From Bacillota bacterium (GTDB lineage Bacteria > Bacillota > GCA-003054495 > Carboxydocellales > JAJZSN01): a stretch of DNA of 54,142 bases. The stretch is from contig JAJZSN010000006.1 of the NCBI GenBank assembly GCA_021849745.1, positions 1 through 54,142 on the forward strand, in the 5' to 3' direction. Position 1 is the stretch's first letter. The number at the start of each line of letters is the position of its first letter. Shown in pieces: positions 27,481 through 36,116 of the stretch. The translations under genes were made by a program, and so were the position numbers. The notes under the pieces were generated by a model that saw nothing but the letters and a program-made list of their open reading frames with translations, made no database searches and was not told the DNA's origin.

Positions 27481-27548
27481 CTCGTCGATTTTTTTAAATT
27501 TTTCCGACATTAGCTGAAAATTGTTCAAGACGCTTACTAGCAGACAAA

Positions 27549-27579
27549 AATCCTGTAGGGTTACCCACCTTACAGGATT
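27549..27579 (-). terminator. Terminator of the 27625-28119 gene
   Basis: Twelve-base-pair stem (AATCCTGTAGGG with CCTTACAGGATT, one G-T pair) followed on the minus strand by TTTTTGTCTG; it insulates the fic-hsd promoter from upstream transcription. Confidence 0.82.
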
Positions 27580-27624
27580 AAACTATGCCGAAAATATCCG
27601 TTATTTATGATACGGTTTACCGTA

Positions 27625-28119
27625 TCACTTTTCAACCAAACGAATTCTATATAGAAATAAAATTGGAATGTTAAGCCCAAAACATAATGCCTGGGGTTTA
27701 CCAGGCGTTTGAGTCATACTAAAGTCAATTGCATAATCAAATTCATTTTTATCAGGAAAATACAACAAATTACTTACTTGGTTTTTAACTATACTGCTTT
27801 TTAGCTTTTCATCTGCTTCAGTCAATTGAACAAATGGTGCAAATAGTAAGAACTTGTCCCGTTGTGCATCACAAGTATTTGATAATAACATCCCTTTCGT
27901 CTTTAAAACAGACATTTTCCCGTTATTGTCAAACCATATGAAATTTAGCTGGTCAATAACATCTCCTTGAGATAATACTTCTAGCGGTTCATAAAGAAAA
28001 TGGTTTAGTTTTTTCCCTGATAAATCAAATTGCTTAATTGATTCTTTTACTTTATCTCTGACGCAAGGGCTTATTTGAGGGAACATTTGATGAACAAAAT
28101 CAATAAAATCATTCATCAT
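27625..28119 (-). CDS. Hypothetical protein in defence island
   Basis: A 164-residue protein I do not recognise. It has no signal peptide, no membrane segment and no clear nuclease motif. Visible features are an N-terminal helical stretch (DFVHQMFPQISPCVRDKVK), a central strand-rich part (SQGDVIDQLNFIWFDNNG, then TKGMLLSNTCDAQRDKF) and a hydrophobic C-terminus ILFLYRIRLVEK. No good ribosome site precedes it. Its ATG overlaps the stop of an upstream broken frame (ATGA, 28116-28119), which suggests it was translated as the second gene of a pair. Position between the RM operon and a recombinase stub supports an island-borne, possibly defence or toxin-antitoxin role. Confidence 0.65.
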   Translation of the reverse strand: MMNDFIDFVHQMFPQISPCVRDKVKESIKQFDLSGKKLNHFLYEPLEVLSQGDVIDQLNFIWFDNNGKMSVLKTKGMLLSNTCDAQRDKFLLFAPFVQLTEADEKLKSSIVKNQVSNLLYFPDKNEFDYAIDFSMTQTPGKPQALCFGLNIPILFLYRIRLVEK

Positions 28120-28265
28120 AAGCTAAAATAATTGAACTCCGTTGGCTCTGAAAGCTTCGTTAATAACTCACTGTACATTCCCGATTCTTCTTCTGTTAAC
28201 CCTCTTACATCCCCAAATAATAACCATAATCGGGTTTTCGGACATATCCAAAAGCCCGCTTGGCT
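28116..28265 (-). pseudogene. Remnant of the gene upstream of the hypothetical protein
   Basis: An open stretch without a start codon, reading GDVRGLTEEESGMYSELLTK and ending TEFNYFSL-stop, overlaps the next gene by ATGA. Just upstream a second frame reads LEPSGLLDMSENPIMVII and would join it after a one-base shift near 28215. The two together look like the end of a small frameshifted gene that once formed an operon with 27625-28119. No family recognised. Confidence 0.35.
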
Positions 28266-28285
28266 CTAAAAAACGAAAGAAAAAT

Positions 28286-28321
28286 AAAGTGAGCATAAAT
28301 GAAGTTAATTATGCTCACTTT
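28286..28321 (-). terminator. Hairpin with T-run, upstream of the remnant
   Basis: Eleven-base-pair stem AAAGTGAGCAT / ATGCTCACTTT; on the minus strand it is followed by ATTTTTCTTTCG. It looks like the terminator of a minus-strand gene that is no longer there. Confidence 0.5.
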
Positions 28322-28581
28322 CCATCTATATACATCTGTTCAAAATGGTATTTCATTTACTGCCATTTTCTTTGTTCTCTCGGAACATAGATTTTTTGCA
28401 GTAAGGAGAAAATACCGGCTTACATGAAATTATATTCATTGTGACCAATACTGGCATTCCCAGATGAAAAAGTACAAACACAACTCGTTACCAACGGGAA
28501 TCTGACAGAGCATGTCCCGAAAAAGAATCCCGCTCAACGGTTAGGATAGAGTGTTTTGGCAAAACCTACAATCAACTTAAA

Positions 28582-28617
28582 AGGTATAATTCCCTCAGAT
28601 TATGAGGCATTATACCT
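28582..28617 (+). terminator. Hairpin with T-run in the recombinase scar region
   Basis: Nine-base-pair stem AGGTATAAT / ATTATACCT with an inner CCTC/GAGG pairing, followed on the plus strand by ATTTTATTTT. No complete plus-strand gene precedes it; the stretch 28400-28580 shows only short broken frames (one ends EHVPKKNPAQRLG). Confidence 0.55.
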
Positions 28618-28629
28618 ATTTTATTTTAA

Positions 28630-28839
28630 GGGGACTTTTTCAGTGCCCTCAAAAACTTCGATACGCATTTTGATAGTGCCGACCATGATACTAAAAAGGG
28701 GCTTATTCGTTCTCTTGTAAAAGAGATTACGATTAATAATCATAAAGACATTAATCAAAGAAAGGCTAAAGATATAGTCCTTCAGTTTTCACAAAGGGAT
28801 ATTGCTGAAACTTCTAAGACAGATAAGAAAAGTGTTTGA
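28630..28839 (+). pseudogene. Large serine recombinase, C-terminal stub
   Basis: A 69-codon open frame with no start codon, reading FFSALKNFDTHFDSADHDTK, then KGLIRSLVKEITIN and KAKDIVLQFSQRDI. This matches the C-terminal coiled-coil end of large serine recombinases (zinc-ribbon/recombinase family), which typically reads F-x-x-AD-x-x-x-K-x-L-I-R-x-L-I-x-E-I. A TAA stop directly in front and the absence of the resolvase catalytic domain show it is a 5'-deleted remnant. Its stop codon ends one base before the stop codon of the convergent rlmH gene, so the stub marks an integration boundary at the rlmH 3' end. Confidence 0.75.
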
Positions 28840-28840
28840 T

Positions 28841-29320
28841 TTACTTATGATAAGGTTCTCCCCTATTAATCTTAAAAGCCCTATATAACTGCTCCAGCAA
28901 TATCACCCTCATCAACTGATGAGGGAAAGTCATCCTGGAAAAAGAAAGCTTCAAATCCGCCTTCTGCAAAATACTCTCATGCAGACCCAGCGACCCGCCG
29001 ATAATGAAAACAACATTACTCCGCCCCTTAACCCCCAGATCCTCTACAAACCCGGCCAATTCCTCGGATGACAGCATTTTGCCCTCGATGGCCAAAGCCA
29101 CTACAAAAGCCCCCGGCCGCAAGTGCCTGCCGATACCCTCTGCCTCCTTGCGCCGTACCTGGTCCTCCTCGGCAGGGGAAGCCTTCTCCGGGGCCTTCTC
29201 ATCGGGTACCTCAACTACTTCCACTTGGGCATAACCACCCAGGCGCTTAAGATACTCCTTCACAGCCTCGGTGAGATACTTCTCCTTCAGTTTCCCTACC
29301 GCTATAACCCTGATATTCAA
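28841..29320 (-). CDS. rlmH: 23S rRNA (pseudouridine-1915-N3)-methyltransferase RlmH
   Basis: SPOUT methyltransferase that adds a methyl group to pseudouridine 1915 in helix 69 of 23S rRNA on the 70S ribosome. The 159 residues show the family pattern: MNIRVIAVGKLKEKYL, EGKMLSSEELA, FIIGGSLGL (SAM-binding trefoil knot), LSFSRMTFPHQLMRVILLEQ and the C-terminal RGEPYHK. In staphylococci this gene (orfX) is the SCC attachment site, in its last codons. Here a recombinase stub abuts exactly that end. The gene overlaps the preceding CxxH/CxxC gene by four bases. Confidence 0.97.
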   Translation of the reverse strand: MNIRVIAVGKLKEKYLTEAVKEYLKRLGGYAQVEVVEVPDEKAPEKASPAEEDQVRRKEAEGIGRHLRPGAFVVALAIEGKMLSSEELAGFVEDLGVKGRSNVVFIIGGSLGLHESILQKADLKLSFSRMTFPHQLMRVILLEQLYRAFKINRGEPYHK

Positions 29321-29508
29321 TCCTTTTCCCCCACTTCGCCGAACCTGGCCAGCACATACTTAGGTTCCCCGGCACAAACCAGACACCCGCCAACCGCCTC
29401 CCTAATCAAATCTGCCCTCTCCACCAAATACATCTCCGGCGGCTGTTCAGTCTCATACACAAACCTATCAATAACCTGCTCCAAATGCCCCTCACAAGCA
29501 AACATCAT
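29317..29508 (-). CDS. CxxH/CxxC small protein (BA_5709 family)
   Basis: A 63-residue protein with CEGH near the N-terminus and CLVC near the C-terminus, the CxxH/CxxC pair that defines a small Firmicutes family encoded beside rlmH. The four residues likely bind one zinc ion. Function unknown. AGGGGG lies seven bases before the chosen ATG; the longer open frame upstream has no ribosome site. It overlaps rlmH (ATGA). Confidence 0.85.
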   Translation of the reverse strand: MMFACEGHLEQVIDRFVYETEQPPEMYLVERADLIREAVGGCLVCAGEPKYVLARFGEVGEKD

Positions 29509-29529
29509 ACCAATTCCCCCTACAAGAAA

Positions 29530-29548
29530 GGAGAGGGCCACCCTCTCC
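29530..29548 (-). terminator. Terminator after htrA
   Basis: Eight-base-pair stem GGAGAGGG / CCCTCTCC with a 3-nt loop, extended by AA/TT; T-rich on both sides. Confidence 0.65.
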
Positions 29549-29630
29549 TTTTTAAGCTTTCATTCAGCCTATCATTCTGTTTTGCTGATAGCTGACAGCT
29601 GATAGCCGACCCTCAAGCATTCCTTATAAG

Positions 29631-30785
29631 CTACGGTTGCGCCGGCATTTCCCCAAGAACCACCGATATCTCCGTAATCTTCTTATCCCTGACCACCTTG
29701 AGGCGGACTTTTTCACCTATCTTATACTTCTCCAGGCCTTGCTGAAGATCGCTAAATTCTTTAATAGGCTTCATCTCTAGGGCGAAGATAATATCTCCGT
29801 TCTTCATGCCCGCCATGGCGGCCGGGCCATCGGTTACCACTTTGTCCACCACAATCCCATAATCTACAGGCAATTTGTTTTCCCCGGCCATTTTAGAATT
29901 AACCTGACCCCCGCGGTAATAGATACCTAACCAGGGCCGTACCACCTTGCCTTTTTCTATCAGATCCTTAATGATAGGCTTGGCAATATTTATAGGAATG
30001 GCAAAATTCAAACCCTCCACCCGTTCATTAAGAATCTTGACACTATTGATGCCTATTACCTCGCCTTTACCGTTAACCAAAGCACCGCCGCTATTGCCAG
30101 GGTTAATGGCGGCATCGGTCTGAATCAAGGTGAACTTCTGCTCACCCACGCTGATGGTACGGTTCAAAGCGCTGATAATCCCAGCGGTGACCGTCCGGGC
30201 AAATTCTTTGCCCAAGGGGTTACCAATAGCCACAGCCAATTCCCCAACCACGACCTGGTTAGAATCACCCAGAGGGGCTATTGTTATTTCCCCCGCTTTG
30301 GTTGGATCGATTTTCACCACCGCCAGGTCGGTTCTGGGATCGCGACCCACGATTTTTCCAGGAACTTCCCGGCCGTTGGCCAGACTGACCATGATTTCTT
30401 CCGCTCCCTGAACAACATGATTATTGGTAATGATATAGCCCTTCGGGTCAATAATAATCCCGGAGCCGCTGCCCTGTTCAAATCTGTCATCTTCCTCACC
30501 GGGGGTAATCTGGGGGTGGGGATTAACCGAACTCCGGTTGCTGATACCCACAATGGCCGGCCCTAGCTTCTCGGCAATCTCGATGACAGGAGTTTTGGCC
30601 TGGGGGGTGGCACTGGGGGCTATCTTGACCAGTTTTTGCTCTCTGGGCATGGTTTCCCTGTCCAGCAAGCCGGGAACGAAGAATGCGATAATTAGCCCGC
30701 CGATAATGGCGCTAATCAAGGAAATAGCCAGGTATGAAATAAATCCAGGGGGCCTGGGGTTAAAATCATTATCGTAATATGCCAT
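29631..30785 (-). CDS. htrA: HtrA/DegP-type serine protease, membrane-anchored
   Basis: Quality-control protease of the outer face of the membrane. The 384-residue protein has a short cytoplasmic N-terminus, one membrane anchor (about 17-38), a trypsin-like domain with His123 (NNHVVQG), Asp153 (RTDLAVVKI) and Ser232 (GNSGGALV), and one C-terminal PDZ domain (about 290-380). AAAGGAGG sits seven bases before ATG 30785; the ATG seven codons upstream is rejected. It follows walJ by about 30 bp, the same walJ-htrA order as in the walRK operon of Bacilli, though the sensor kinase genes are not in this neighbourhood. Confidence 0.95.
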   Translation of the reverse strand: MAYYDNDFNPRPPGFISYLAISLISAIIGGLIIAFFVPGLLDRETMPREQKLVKIAPSATPQAKTPVIEIAEKLGPAIVGISNRSSVNPHPQITPGEEDDRFEQGSGSGIIIDPKGYIITNNHVVQGAEEIMVSLANGREVPGKIVGRDPRTDLAVVKIDPTKAGEITIAPLGDSNQVVVGELAVAIGNPLGKEFARTVTAGIISALNRTISVGEQKFTLIQTDAAINPGNSGGALVNGKGEVIGINSVKILNERVEGLNFAIPINIAKPIIKDLIEKGKVVRPWLGIYYRGGQVNSKMAGENKLPVDYGIVVDKVVTDGPAAMAGMKNGDIIFALEMKPIKEFSDLQQGLEKYKIGEKVRLKVVRDKKITEISVVLGEMPAQP

Positions 30786-30812
30786 TGGATGACCTCCTTT
30801 CAACACATAGTA

Positions 30813-31613
30813 TTATTCCCCGGAACCCAGATCATAAACAGGGCCCGGGCCGCCCCGCGGGGCCACGGCCATATCCACCTGCCGTCCTATAGCGCAGCCT
30901 TTTTTCTCCATAATTTCGGCCACTGTGGTGTACGCCAGGTCGGGCTCATTATTCTCTTGGCTCAGATGGGCTAGCACCACCTGTTGGGTGGTACCGGAGC
31001 ATAGGTCGGCTAGGATATGCCCGGCGGAAATATTGGAAAGGTGACCCTTCTGGCTCAGGATTCGCTTCTTGAGATTCCAGGGATAAGGCCCCTTTTTAAG
31101 CATGTCCAGGTCATGATTGGACTCGCAAATCAGCATATCTGACCCGGCCAGTTGGTCCTTGATGGAAAGGTTAATACAGCCGGTATCTGTAAGCACCCCC
31201 AGTTTCTCATGACGGGTATGGATAGTATATCCCACCGAATCCACAGCGTCATGGCTGGTAGCGAAAACCTCCAGTTGAAATTCACCTACTTCAATACCCT
31301 TGCCTGCTTCTATGTAACGCCGGTTTTCATCCGCCACCGGCCCTACGGTTTTGGCCATGGCGGCCCAAGTTTTTTCTGTAGCATAAACCGGTTTGTCCAG
31401 CTTACGGGAAAGAACCCCTACCCCTTTAACATGATCCACGTGTTCATGGGTGACCAGAATGGCCTTAATCCGGGAGAGATCCCGGTCGATGGCCGCCAGC
31501 CTTTCCACGATGGCCCGTCCACTTAAACCGACATCAATGAGGATGGCTTCTTCTTGGTCTTCTATGTAGATGGCATTGCCTGAACTGCCGCTGGCCAGGG
31601 TTGTAACTTTCAT
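30813..31613 (-). CDS. walJ: MBL-fold metallohydrolase WalJ/YycJ
   Basis: A 266-residue metallo-beta-lactamase-fold protein of the YycJ/WalJ/VicX family, proposed to act as an exonuclease linked to cell division and DNA replication. The zinc motif THEHVDHVKG is intact, with ASGSSGNAIYIE at the N-terminus, GVLTDTGCIN and HLSQENNEPDLA near the C-terminus. It is directly upstream of htrA on the same strand and probably cotranscribed. Confidence 0.93.
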   Translation of the reverse strand: MKVTTLASGSSGNAIYIEDQEEAILIDVGLSGRAIVERLAAIDRDLSRIKAILVTHEHVDHVKGVGVLSRKLDKPVYATEKTWAAMAKTVGPVADENRRYIEAGKGIEVGEFQLEVFATSHDAVDSVGYTIHTRHEKLGVLTDTGCINLSIKDQLAGSDMLICESNHDLDMLKKGPYPWNLKKRILSQKGHLSNISAGHILADLCSGTTQQVVLAHLSQENNEPDLAYTTVAEIMEKKGCAIGRQVDMAVAPRGGPGPVYDLGSGE

Positions 31614-31676
31614 TAACTATTGCCTCCGGATAAACTTTTTATTATTTAATTGGCTACCCGGCCGTGTAATTCCTGC

Positions 31677-32318
31677 CTATATTTCATTTTTCTCCCCACG
31701 GGTCAAAGTATAAATATCAATCAGGTAATTTTTATTATCATAGACTACCTTCTCTTCTCCGGTTTCTAACCGCCAGCCCAGGTTAGTTAGCTCCCCTATC
31801 AATTGGCGGCCATAAAGCCGTCCAGGATCGGCAAGGATAATCTGCCCTCCGGGCCGTAGGTTGCGGTTAAAGATCTCCGTTAGATAAGGATGGAGATTGG
31901 GTTCATACAGGATATCCGACCCTAGTATAATCTCAAACTCCTCCTCCATTTGAAACTCTCGCCAATCATCAACAATTTGAATAACTTCCTCTAACCCGTT
32001 TAGACGGGCGTTTTCACCGGCCATTTCCATTGCCTTATCCACATAATCGGTCTGAGTTACCCTGGCCCCCTGAAGGGCGGCAGCTATCCCTGCTAACCCC
32101 AAACCTGCCCCCAACTCCAAGACCTTCAAGCCCTGCAAGTTCCTGGTCCGGGTTAACCAACGGGCTAAAGCCAAAGAAGCCGGCCACAGTTCGGCCCAAA
32201 AAGGGATGGCATCAGCGTCAGCCACGTCCACTAAGAGTTCATCCAGATTGCTGACCACCTTAAGTTTGACGTGGCGGCTGCCCAGGGGGATAGAAATTAT
32301 TTTTGTTTTTAAGTTCAC
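31677..32318 (-). CDS. Class I SAM-dependent methyltransferase (lysine-methyltransferase-like, PF10294 type)
   Basis: A 213-residue Rossmann-fold methyltransferase. Motif I is VLELGAGLGLAGIAAAL; motif post-I TQTDY; the ILGSDILYEPNLHPYL segment corresponds to the D(I/V)LY motif of the FAM86/METTL21-like family whose members methylate protein lysines. In bacteria the substrates are unknown. PFWAELWPASLALARWL near the N-terminus fits the same family. It lies 63 bp upstream of walJ. Confidence 0.85.
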   Translation of the reverse strand: MNLKTKIISIPLGSRHVKLKVVSNLDELLVDVADADAIPFWAELWPASLALARWLTRTRNLQGLKVLELGAGLGLAGIAAALQGARVTQTDYVDKAMEMAGENARLNGLEEVIQIVDDWREFQMEEEFEIILGSDILYEPNLHPYLTEIFNRNLRPGGQIILADPGRLYGRQLIGELTNLGWRLETGEEKVVYDNKNYLIDIYTLTRGEKNEI

Positions 32319-32366
32319 GATTTCACCTCGGTTTTAATGACCGGGTAATAACCCCAGCAGAAAATA

Positions 32367-32389
32367 ACACCATGGCTTATCCATGGTGT
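32367..32389 (-). terminator. Terminator of the chemotaxis receptor gene
   Basis: Nine-base-pair stem ACACCATGG / CCATGGTGT, 5-nt loop, followed on the minus strand by TATTTTCTG. Confidence 0.75.
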
Positions 32390-32403
32390 CATGAAAATTT
32401 ATC

Positions 32404-33687
32404 TTATCTAATTTTAAACCTATTAATCTTAGTACGCAAGTTTTCCGCTAAACTGGCCAAATTTGCCGCAATGATACTGATTTTCTCATTGTTGCTCATC
32501 TGCTGCTGAACGGAAGCGGAAACCTGCTGCATTGCCACTGAAGATTGCTGGGCGATGGCGGTGACGTTATCCACGGCGGCCACCACCTGGTTAATCCCCT
32601 GGGATTGTTCGTGGGTGGCTACCGATATTTGTTGAACCATAATCTCGGTTTCTTTAACCGCCTGAACGATTTCCTCCAAAGCCTTTTTGGCTTCATTGGC
32701 CACCGAAACTCCTTCGGTTACTTCCCGGCTACCCACGGCCATGGCTTCGGCGGCATTAGTGGTTTCGCGGCGAATTTCATTAATCAATTCACCAATCTGT
32801 TGGGCCGCCGCCCCTGAACCCTCGGCCAGTTTCTTAACCTCGTCAGCTACCACCGCAAAGCCGCGGCCGTATTCCCCGGCCCGGGCCGCTTCAATGGCGG
32901 CGTTGAGGGCCACCAGGTTGGTCTGGTCGGCCAGACCGGTAATCACATTGACAATTTCCCCAATATGCTCCGACCTTTCGTTAAACTTATGTACTGCCCG
33001 GGTTGAATTAGTGACGGTATCAGCGATTACGTGCATCTTGGTCACAGCCCGCTCTACCTCCACGGCTCCCTTTTCCGCCGAAGTGGCAGCCCGCTGAGAG
33101 TTAGAGAAAGCCAACTGGGAATTGGCGGCTATCTGCTGAACCCCACCGGAAAGCTCCTGAATGGTATGGAGGGTGGACATCATCTGATCGGCCTGGCGGG
33201 TATTACCACCGGCAATTTGCTCCACCGCAGCAGAAATTTGCTCAATGGATGCAGTGGCATGCTCAACCGCTGAAGATACTTGGGCCGCTTCACTGGCTAC
33301 CCCCATAGCAATCTCGGAACTCTGGGTTACCATCTCCCGGATATCCCTCGCCATTTTATTAAAGGCCTCGGCCATTCGACCAAAGATATCCGTGCTAGGG
33401 AAATAGATGGCCTGGGTCAAATCCCCCTCGGCAACTTTATTATTGGCCTCCAGAAAAGTTTTGATAAGGTTATTCAGCAAATGGTTGACATAAAGTAAAA
33501 TCAGCAGACCGGAAATAAATCCTACGGGGATTACCGCCAAAAACAAAGTGGTAATCTCTTCTTTGGAGGCGTGCAGATACTGGGTCAAAAAGGAAGTCCA
33601 GATTAAAGTTCCTCCACCGGTGATGAGAATAAACACAAATGCCAGCCTATAAAAGGGTTTGTAGCGAAAAAAACCACCGTTAGACAT
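32404..33687 (-). CDS. Methyl-accepting chemotaxis protein lacking a large sensor domain
   Basis: A 427-residue transducer. Two membrane segments (about 11-34 and 43-68) are joined by only some ten residues, so there is no extracellular ligand domain. A HAMP-like linker follows ([35 protein letters not shown]), then a long coiled-coil signalling domain whose hairpin tip reads [20 protein letters not shown]. It probably senses membrane or cytoplasmic state, or an interacting protein. It has its own terminator and is not next to other chemotaxis genes. Confidence 0.93.
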   Translation of the reverse strand: MSNGGFFRYKPFYRLAFVFILITGGGTLIWTSFLTQYLHASKEEITTLFLAVIPVGFISGLLILLYVNHLLNNLIKTFLEANNKVAEGDLTQAIYFPSTDIFGRMAEAFNKMARDIREMVTQSSEIAMGVASEAAQVSSAVEHATASIEQISAAVEQIAGGNTRQADQMMSTLHTIQELSGGVQQIAANSQLAFSNSQRAATSAEKGAVEVERAVTKMHVIADTVTNSTRAVHKFNERSEHIGEIVNVITGLADQTNLVALNAAIEAARAGEYGRGFAVVADEVKKLAEGSGAAAQQIGELINEIRRETTNAAEAMAVGSREVTEGVSVANEAKKALEEIVQAVKETEIMVQQISVATHEQSQGINQVVAAVDNVTAIAQQSSVAMQQVSASVQQQMSNNEKISIIAANLASLAENLRTKINRFKIR

Positions 33688-33817
33688 TATATCACTTCCT
33701 TTGACAATATTCGTTATAGATTATTTCGTTCCCTGTTTAACTTTTCCTGCTAGTTGTTAAGGATTTTTTTATTTAATAGGCTGGGGGGCTACAAAAATTT
33801 TCCCCAATACAAATATA

Positions 33818-33837
33818 GGTCGGCGTAAACGCCGACC
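33818..33837 (-). terminator. Terminator of murA
   Basis: Perfect 8-bp GC-rich stem GGTCGGCG / CGCCGACC with a 4-nt loop four bases after the murA stop; followed on the minus strand by TATATTTGTATT. Confidence 0.75.
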
Positions 33838-33841
33838 ATAG

Positions 33842-35095
33842 TTAACCAACCCTGGTAATCCGGGCTCCAAGCCCGGTTAATTTGTCTTCCAGGTTTTCAT
33901 ACCCCCGGTCAATGTAATGAATATTACAAATCTCTGTTTCCCCCTGTGCAATTAGGCCGGCAATGATAAGGGCGGCCCCGGCCCTTAAGTCGGAAGCCTT
34001 AACCTGGGTTCCCTGAAGTTGAGGCACCCCTTCTACCACCGCAGTTCTTCCCTCCACCTTAATCTTGGCCCCCATCCGCTTTAACTCCTCAGCCAACTGG
34101 AGGCGGTTTTCGAAAACATTTTCCACAATGATGCTAATCCCCGGAGTAATGGTTAAAAAGGCCATCACCTGGGACTGCATATCGGTAGGAAACCCCGGAT
34201 ACGGCATGGTCTTGAGATCAATGGGTTTAAATTCAGCCTCACCTTTGACATGAATGACATCATCTTTTTCTTCCACTATGATATTGGCTTCCCGCAGTTT
34301 GGCGGTCAATGGCTCTAAGTGAGTAGGAATAACGTTTTCCACCAGCACATCGCCCCGGGTAGCTGCAGCTGCCACCATAAAAGTCCCCGCCTCTATCCGG
34401 TCGGGAATAATGGAGTAACGCACCCCTTTAAGTTCGGGTACCCCCTGGATTTTAATCACATCGGTCCCGGCGCCCCGCACCTTAGCCCCCATGGCGTTTA
34501 AGAAGTTGGCCAAATCAACAATTTCCGGTTCCTTGGCCACATTCTCAATAACGGTTTGTCCTTTGGCCAGCACAGCGGCCATCATGATATTCTCAGTAGC
34601 CCCGACACTGGGAAAATCCAAATAAACGCGACCACCTTTTAAGCCGGTGGTGGTGGCTTTAATATAACCGTGATCCAGCTCCACCTTGGCCCCCAAGTTA
34701 ACCAGACCCTTAATGTGGAGATCCATAGGCCGGGAACCGATATTGCACCCTCCGGGCAGAGCTATATTGGCCTTGCCCACCCTGGCCAAAAGAGAACCCA
34801 ACAGCAAGTTGGAGGCCCTTAATTTCTTCACTTGTTGATAAGGGGTGGTATAAGATAAGTTATCCGGTGAATTTATCTTCACACAATCCTGGCTAACCCA
34901 CTGGTATTGGGAACCAAGTTCTTTTATAATTTCTAACATTATCTCAACATCGCTGATGTTTGGGACATTTTCCAGGTACACATCGCCCCGGGCCAACAAA
35001 GCGGCGCTGATGGCGGTGAGAGCAGCGTTTTTGGCCCCGCCGACCCTGACCCTGCCCACCAAGGGCTGTCCCCCTGCTATGACAATTTTTGACAC
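33842..35095 (-). CDS. murA: UDP-N-acetylglucosamine 1-carboxyvinyltransferase
   Basis: First committed step of peptidoglycan synthesis: transfers enolpyruvate from PEP to UDP-GlcNAc. The 417 residues show the inside-out alpha/beta barrel hallmarks KNAAL (Lys22), the catalytic loop GGCNIGSRPMDLH with Cys117 (target of fosfomycin), VGATENIMMAAVLA, and YPGFPTDMQSQ. Firmicutes often carry two murA copies; whether this is murA1 or murA2 cannot be told from one copy. AGGAGG-like AGGAGGATTT precedes the start. Confidence 0.96.
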   Translation of the reverse strand: MSKIVIAGGQPLVGRVRVGGAKNAALTAISAALLARGDVYLENVPNISDVEIMLEIIKELGSQYQWVSQDCVKINSPDNLSYTTPYQQVKKLRASNLLLGSLLARVGKANIALPGGCNIGSRPMDLHIKGLVNLGAKVELDHGYIKATTTGLKGGRVYLDFPSVGATENIMMAAVLAKGQTVIENVAKEPEIVDLANFLNAMGAKVRGAGTDVIKIQGVPELKGVRYSIIPDRIEAGTFMVAAAATRGDVLVENVIPTHLEPLTAKLREANIIVEEKDDVIHVKGEAEFKPIDLKTMPYPGFPTDMQSQVMAFLTITPGISIIVENVFENRLQLAEELKRMGAKIKVEGRTAVVEGVPQLQGTQVKASDLRAGAALIIAGLIAQGETEICNIHYIDRGYENLEDKLTGLGARITRVG

Positions 35096-35252
35096 GGAGT
35101 AAATCCTCCTTTTTTATACATACTAATAATTATTCGCCCAATAATGAAAATCTCCTGCAAAAATTGTCAAGGCAAGGTCAAGGTATTTTACCGTATGATA
35201 TTGCTAATGGGGGGAAAAATATTAAAAGAGAAACGAGAAAGGTGGGAGTTTG

Positions 35253-36116
35253 GTGGCCAATGATTTTAAGTTGCAGGAAGAAATACGCAGTCTCCTTAAA
35301 AACAGAATGAACCTTAGCGCTTATGACATCAATATTGAAATAGAAGACGGGCGAGTATCTTTAAGTGGGGTTGTAGACGTCCTGGCGGAAAAAAACCAGG
35401 CCGGCGAAATGGTTAGCCGTCTGCCTTGGGTTAAGAAAGTGGATAACAACCTGACCATCGCCATGGAAAAAGGGATCGAGGATAAGCAAATAGCCCAGGA
35501 GGTCCTGGCCAAGTTTGAGGAACTGGGTATTGACCCCCGTCATATCGGAGTGGAAGCCTCCCATGGCATGGTCAAATTGGTAGGCAACGTTGCTGCCGCC
35601 GCCGAAAGCCTTGCCGCCCTTCGAGCCGCCGAAAAGGTGAGGGGGGTAAAAGAAGTCCTCTCGGCCCTTAAACTGGCCGAAGAATCCACCCGTGATGATG
35701 CCACCATCACCAACGCTGTGGAAACAGCCTTGTCCCGTTCAGATGAAGTTGATGTGCGGGATGTGATGACCGAGACCAAAAACGGTACAGTTTATTTAAG
35801 CGGTTGGGTAGACAGCCAGCAGCAAATTGATGCGGCGGTGGCCCTGGCCAATTCTGTTACGGGGGTTAAGAAAGTTCACAATCATCTTAGGGCCAGCGGA
35901 GAAGTCACCGAGGGCGATGTGGCTTTAACCAACGAAGCCCGGCGGGTATTAAGTAAAGCAGGCCTGGGTGTGGTTAAAGTGTTCGTGGTAAACGGGACTG
36001 CCTTCCTGGGGGGTATCGTCCAGTCGATAGACCAAAAACACAAAGCCGGTGAAACCGTGCACAAAGTGGACGGTCTTACCGGTGTTCATAATGCAATCAC
36101 TGTGGCTTTGCATTAA
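35253..36116 (+). CDS. Four-BON-domain protein
   Basis: About 287 residues made entirely of four BON domains (roughly 5-70, 75-145, 150-215, 220-287), each with the alpha-beta pattern ending in a GxVxLxGxVxS-like strand, for example NGTVYLSGWVDSQQQIDAA. BON domains usually sit in exported proteins and bind membranes; this protein has no signal peptide or anchor, so it appears cytoplasmic. The GTG at 35253 is favoured by AAAGGTGG seven bases upstream; a TTG three bases earlier is also possible. It is divergent from murA and its stop overlaps the stop of the convergent membrane peptidase by a few bases. Confidence 0.85.
   Translation: MANDFKLQEEIRSLLKNRMNLSAYDINIEIEDGRVSLSGVVDVLAEKNQAGEMVSRLPWVKKVDNNLTIAMEKGIEDKQIAQEVLAKFEELGIDPRHIGVEASHGMVKLVGNVAAAAESLAALRAAEKVRGVKEVLSALKLAEESTRDDATITNAVETALSRSDEVDVRDVMTETKNGTVYLSGWVDSQQQIDAAVALANSVTGVKKVHNHLRASGEVTEGDVALTNEARRVLSKAGLGVVKVFVVNGTAFLGGIVQSIDQKHKAGETVHKVDGLTGVHNAITVALH

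Noticed and set aside
28142..28390. 82-codon plus-strand frame
   Set aside because: Antisense to the gene remnant and across a terminator hairpin; no ribosome site.
29584..29606. Repeated GCTGATAGC/GCTGACAGC units downstream of htrA
   Set aside because: Only three short imperfect copies; looks like a local expansion rather than a CRISPR or REP element.
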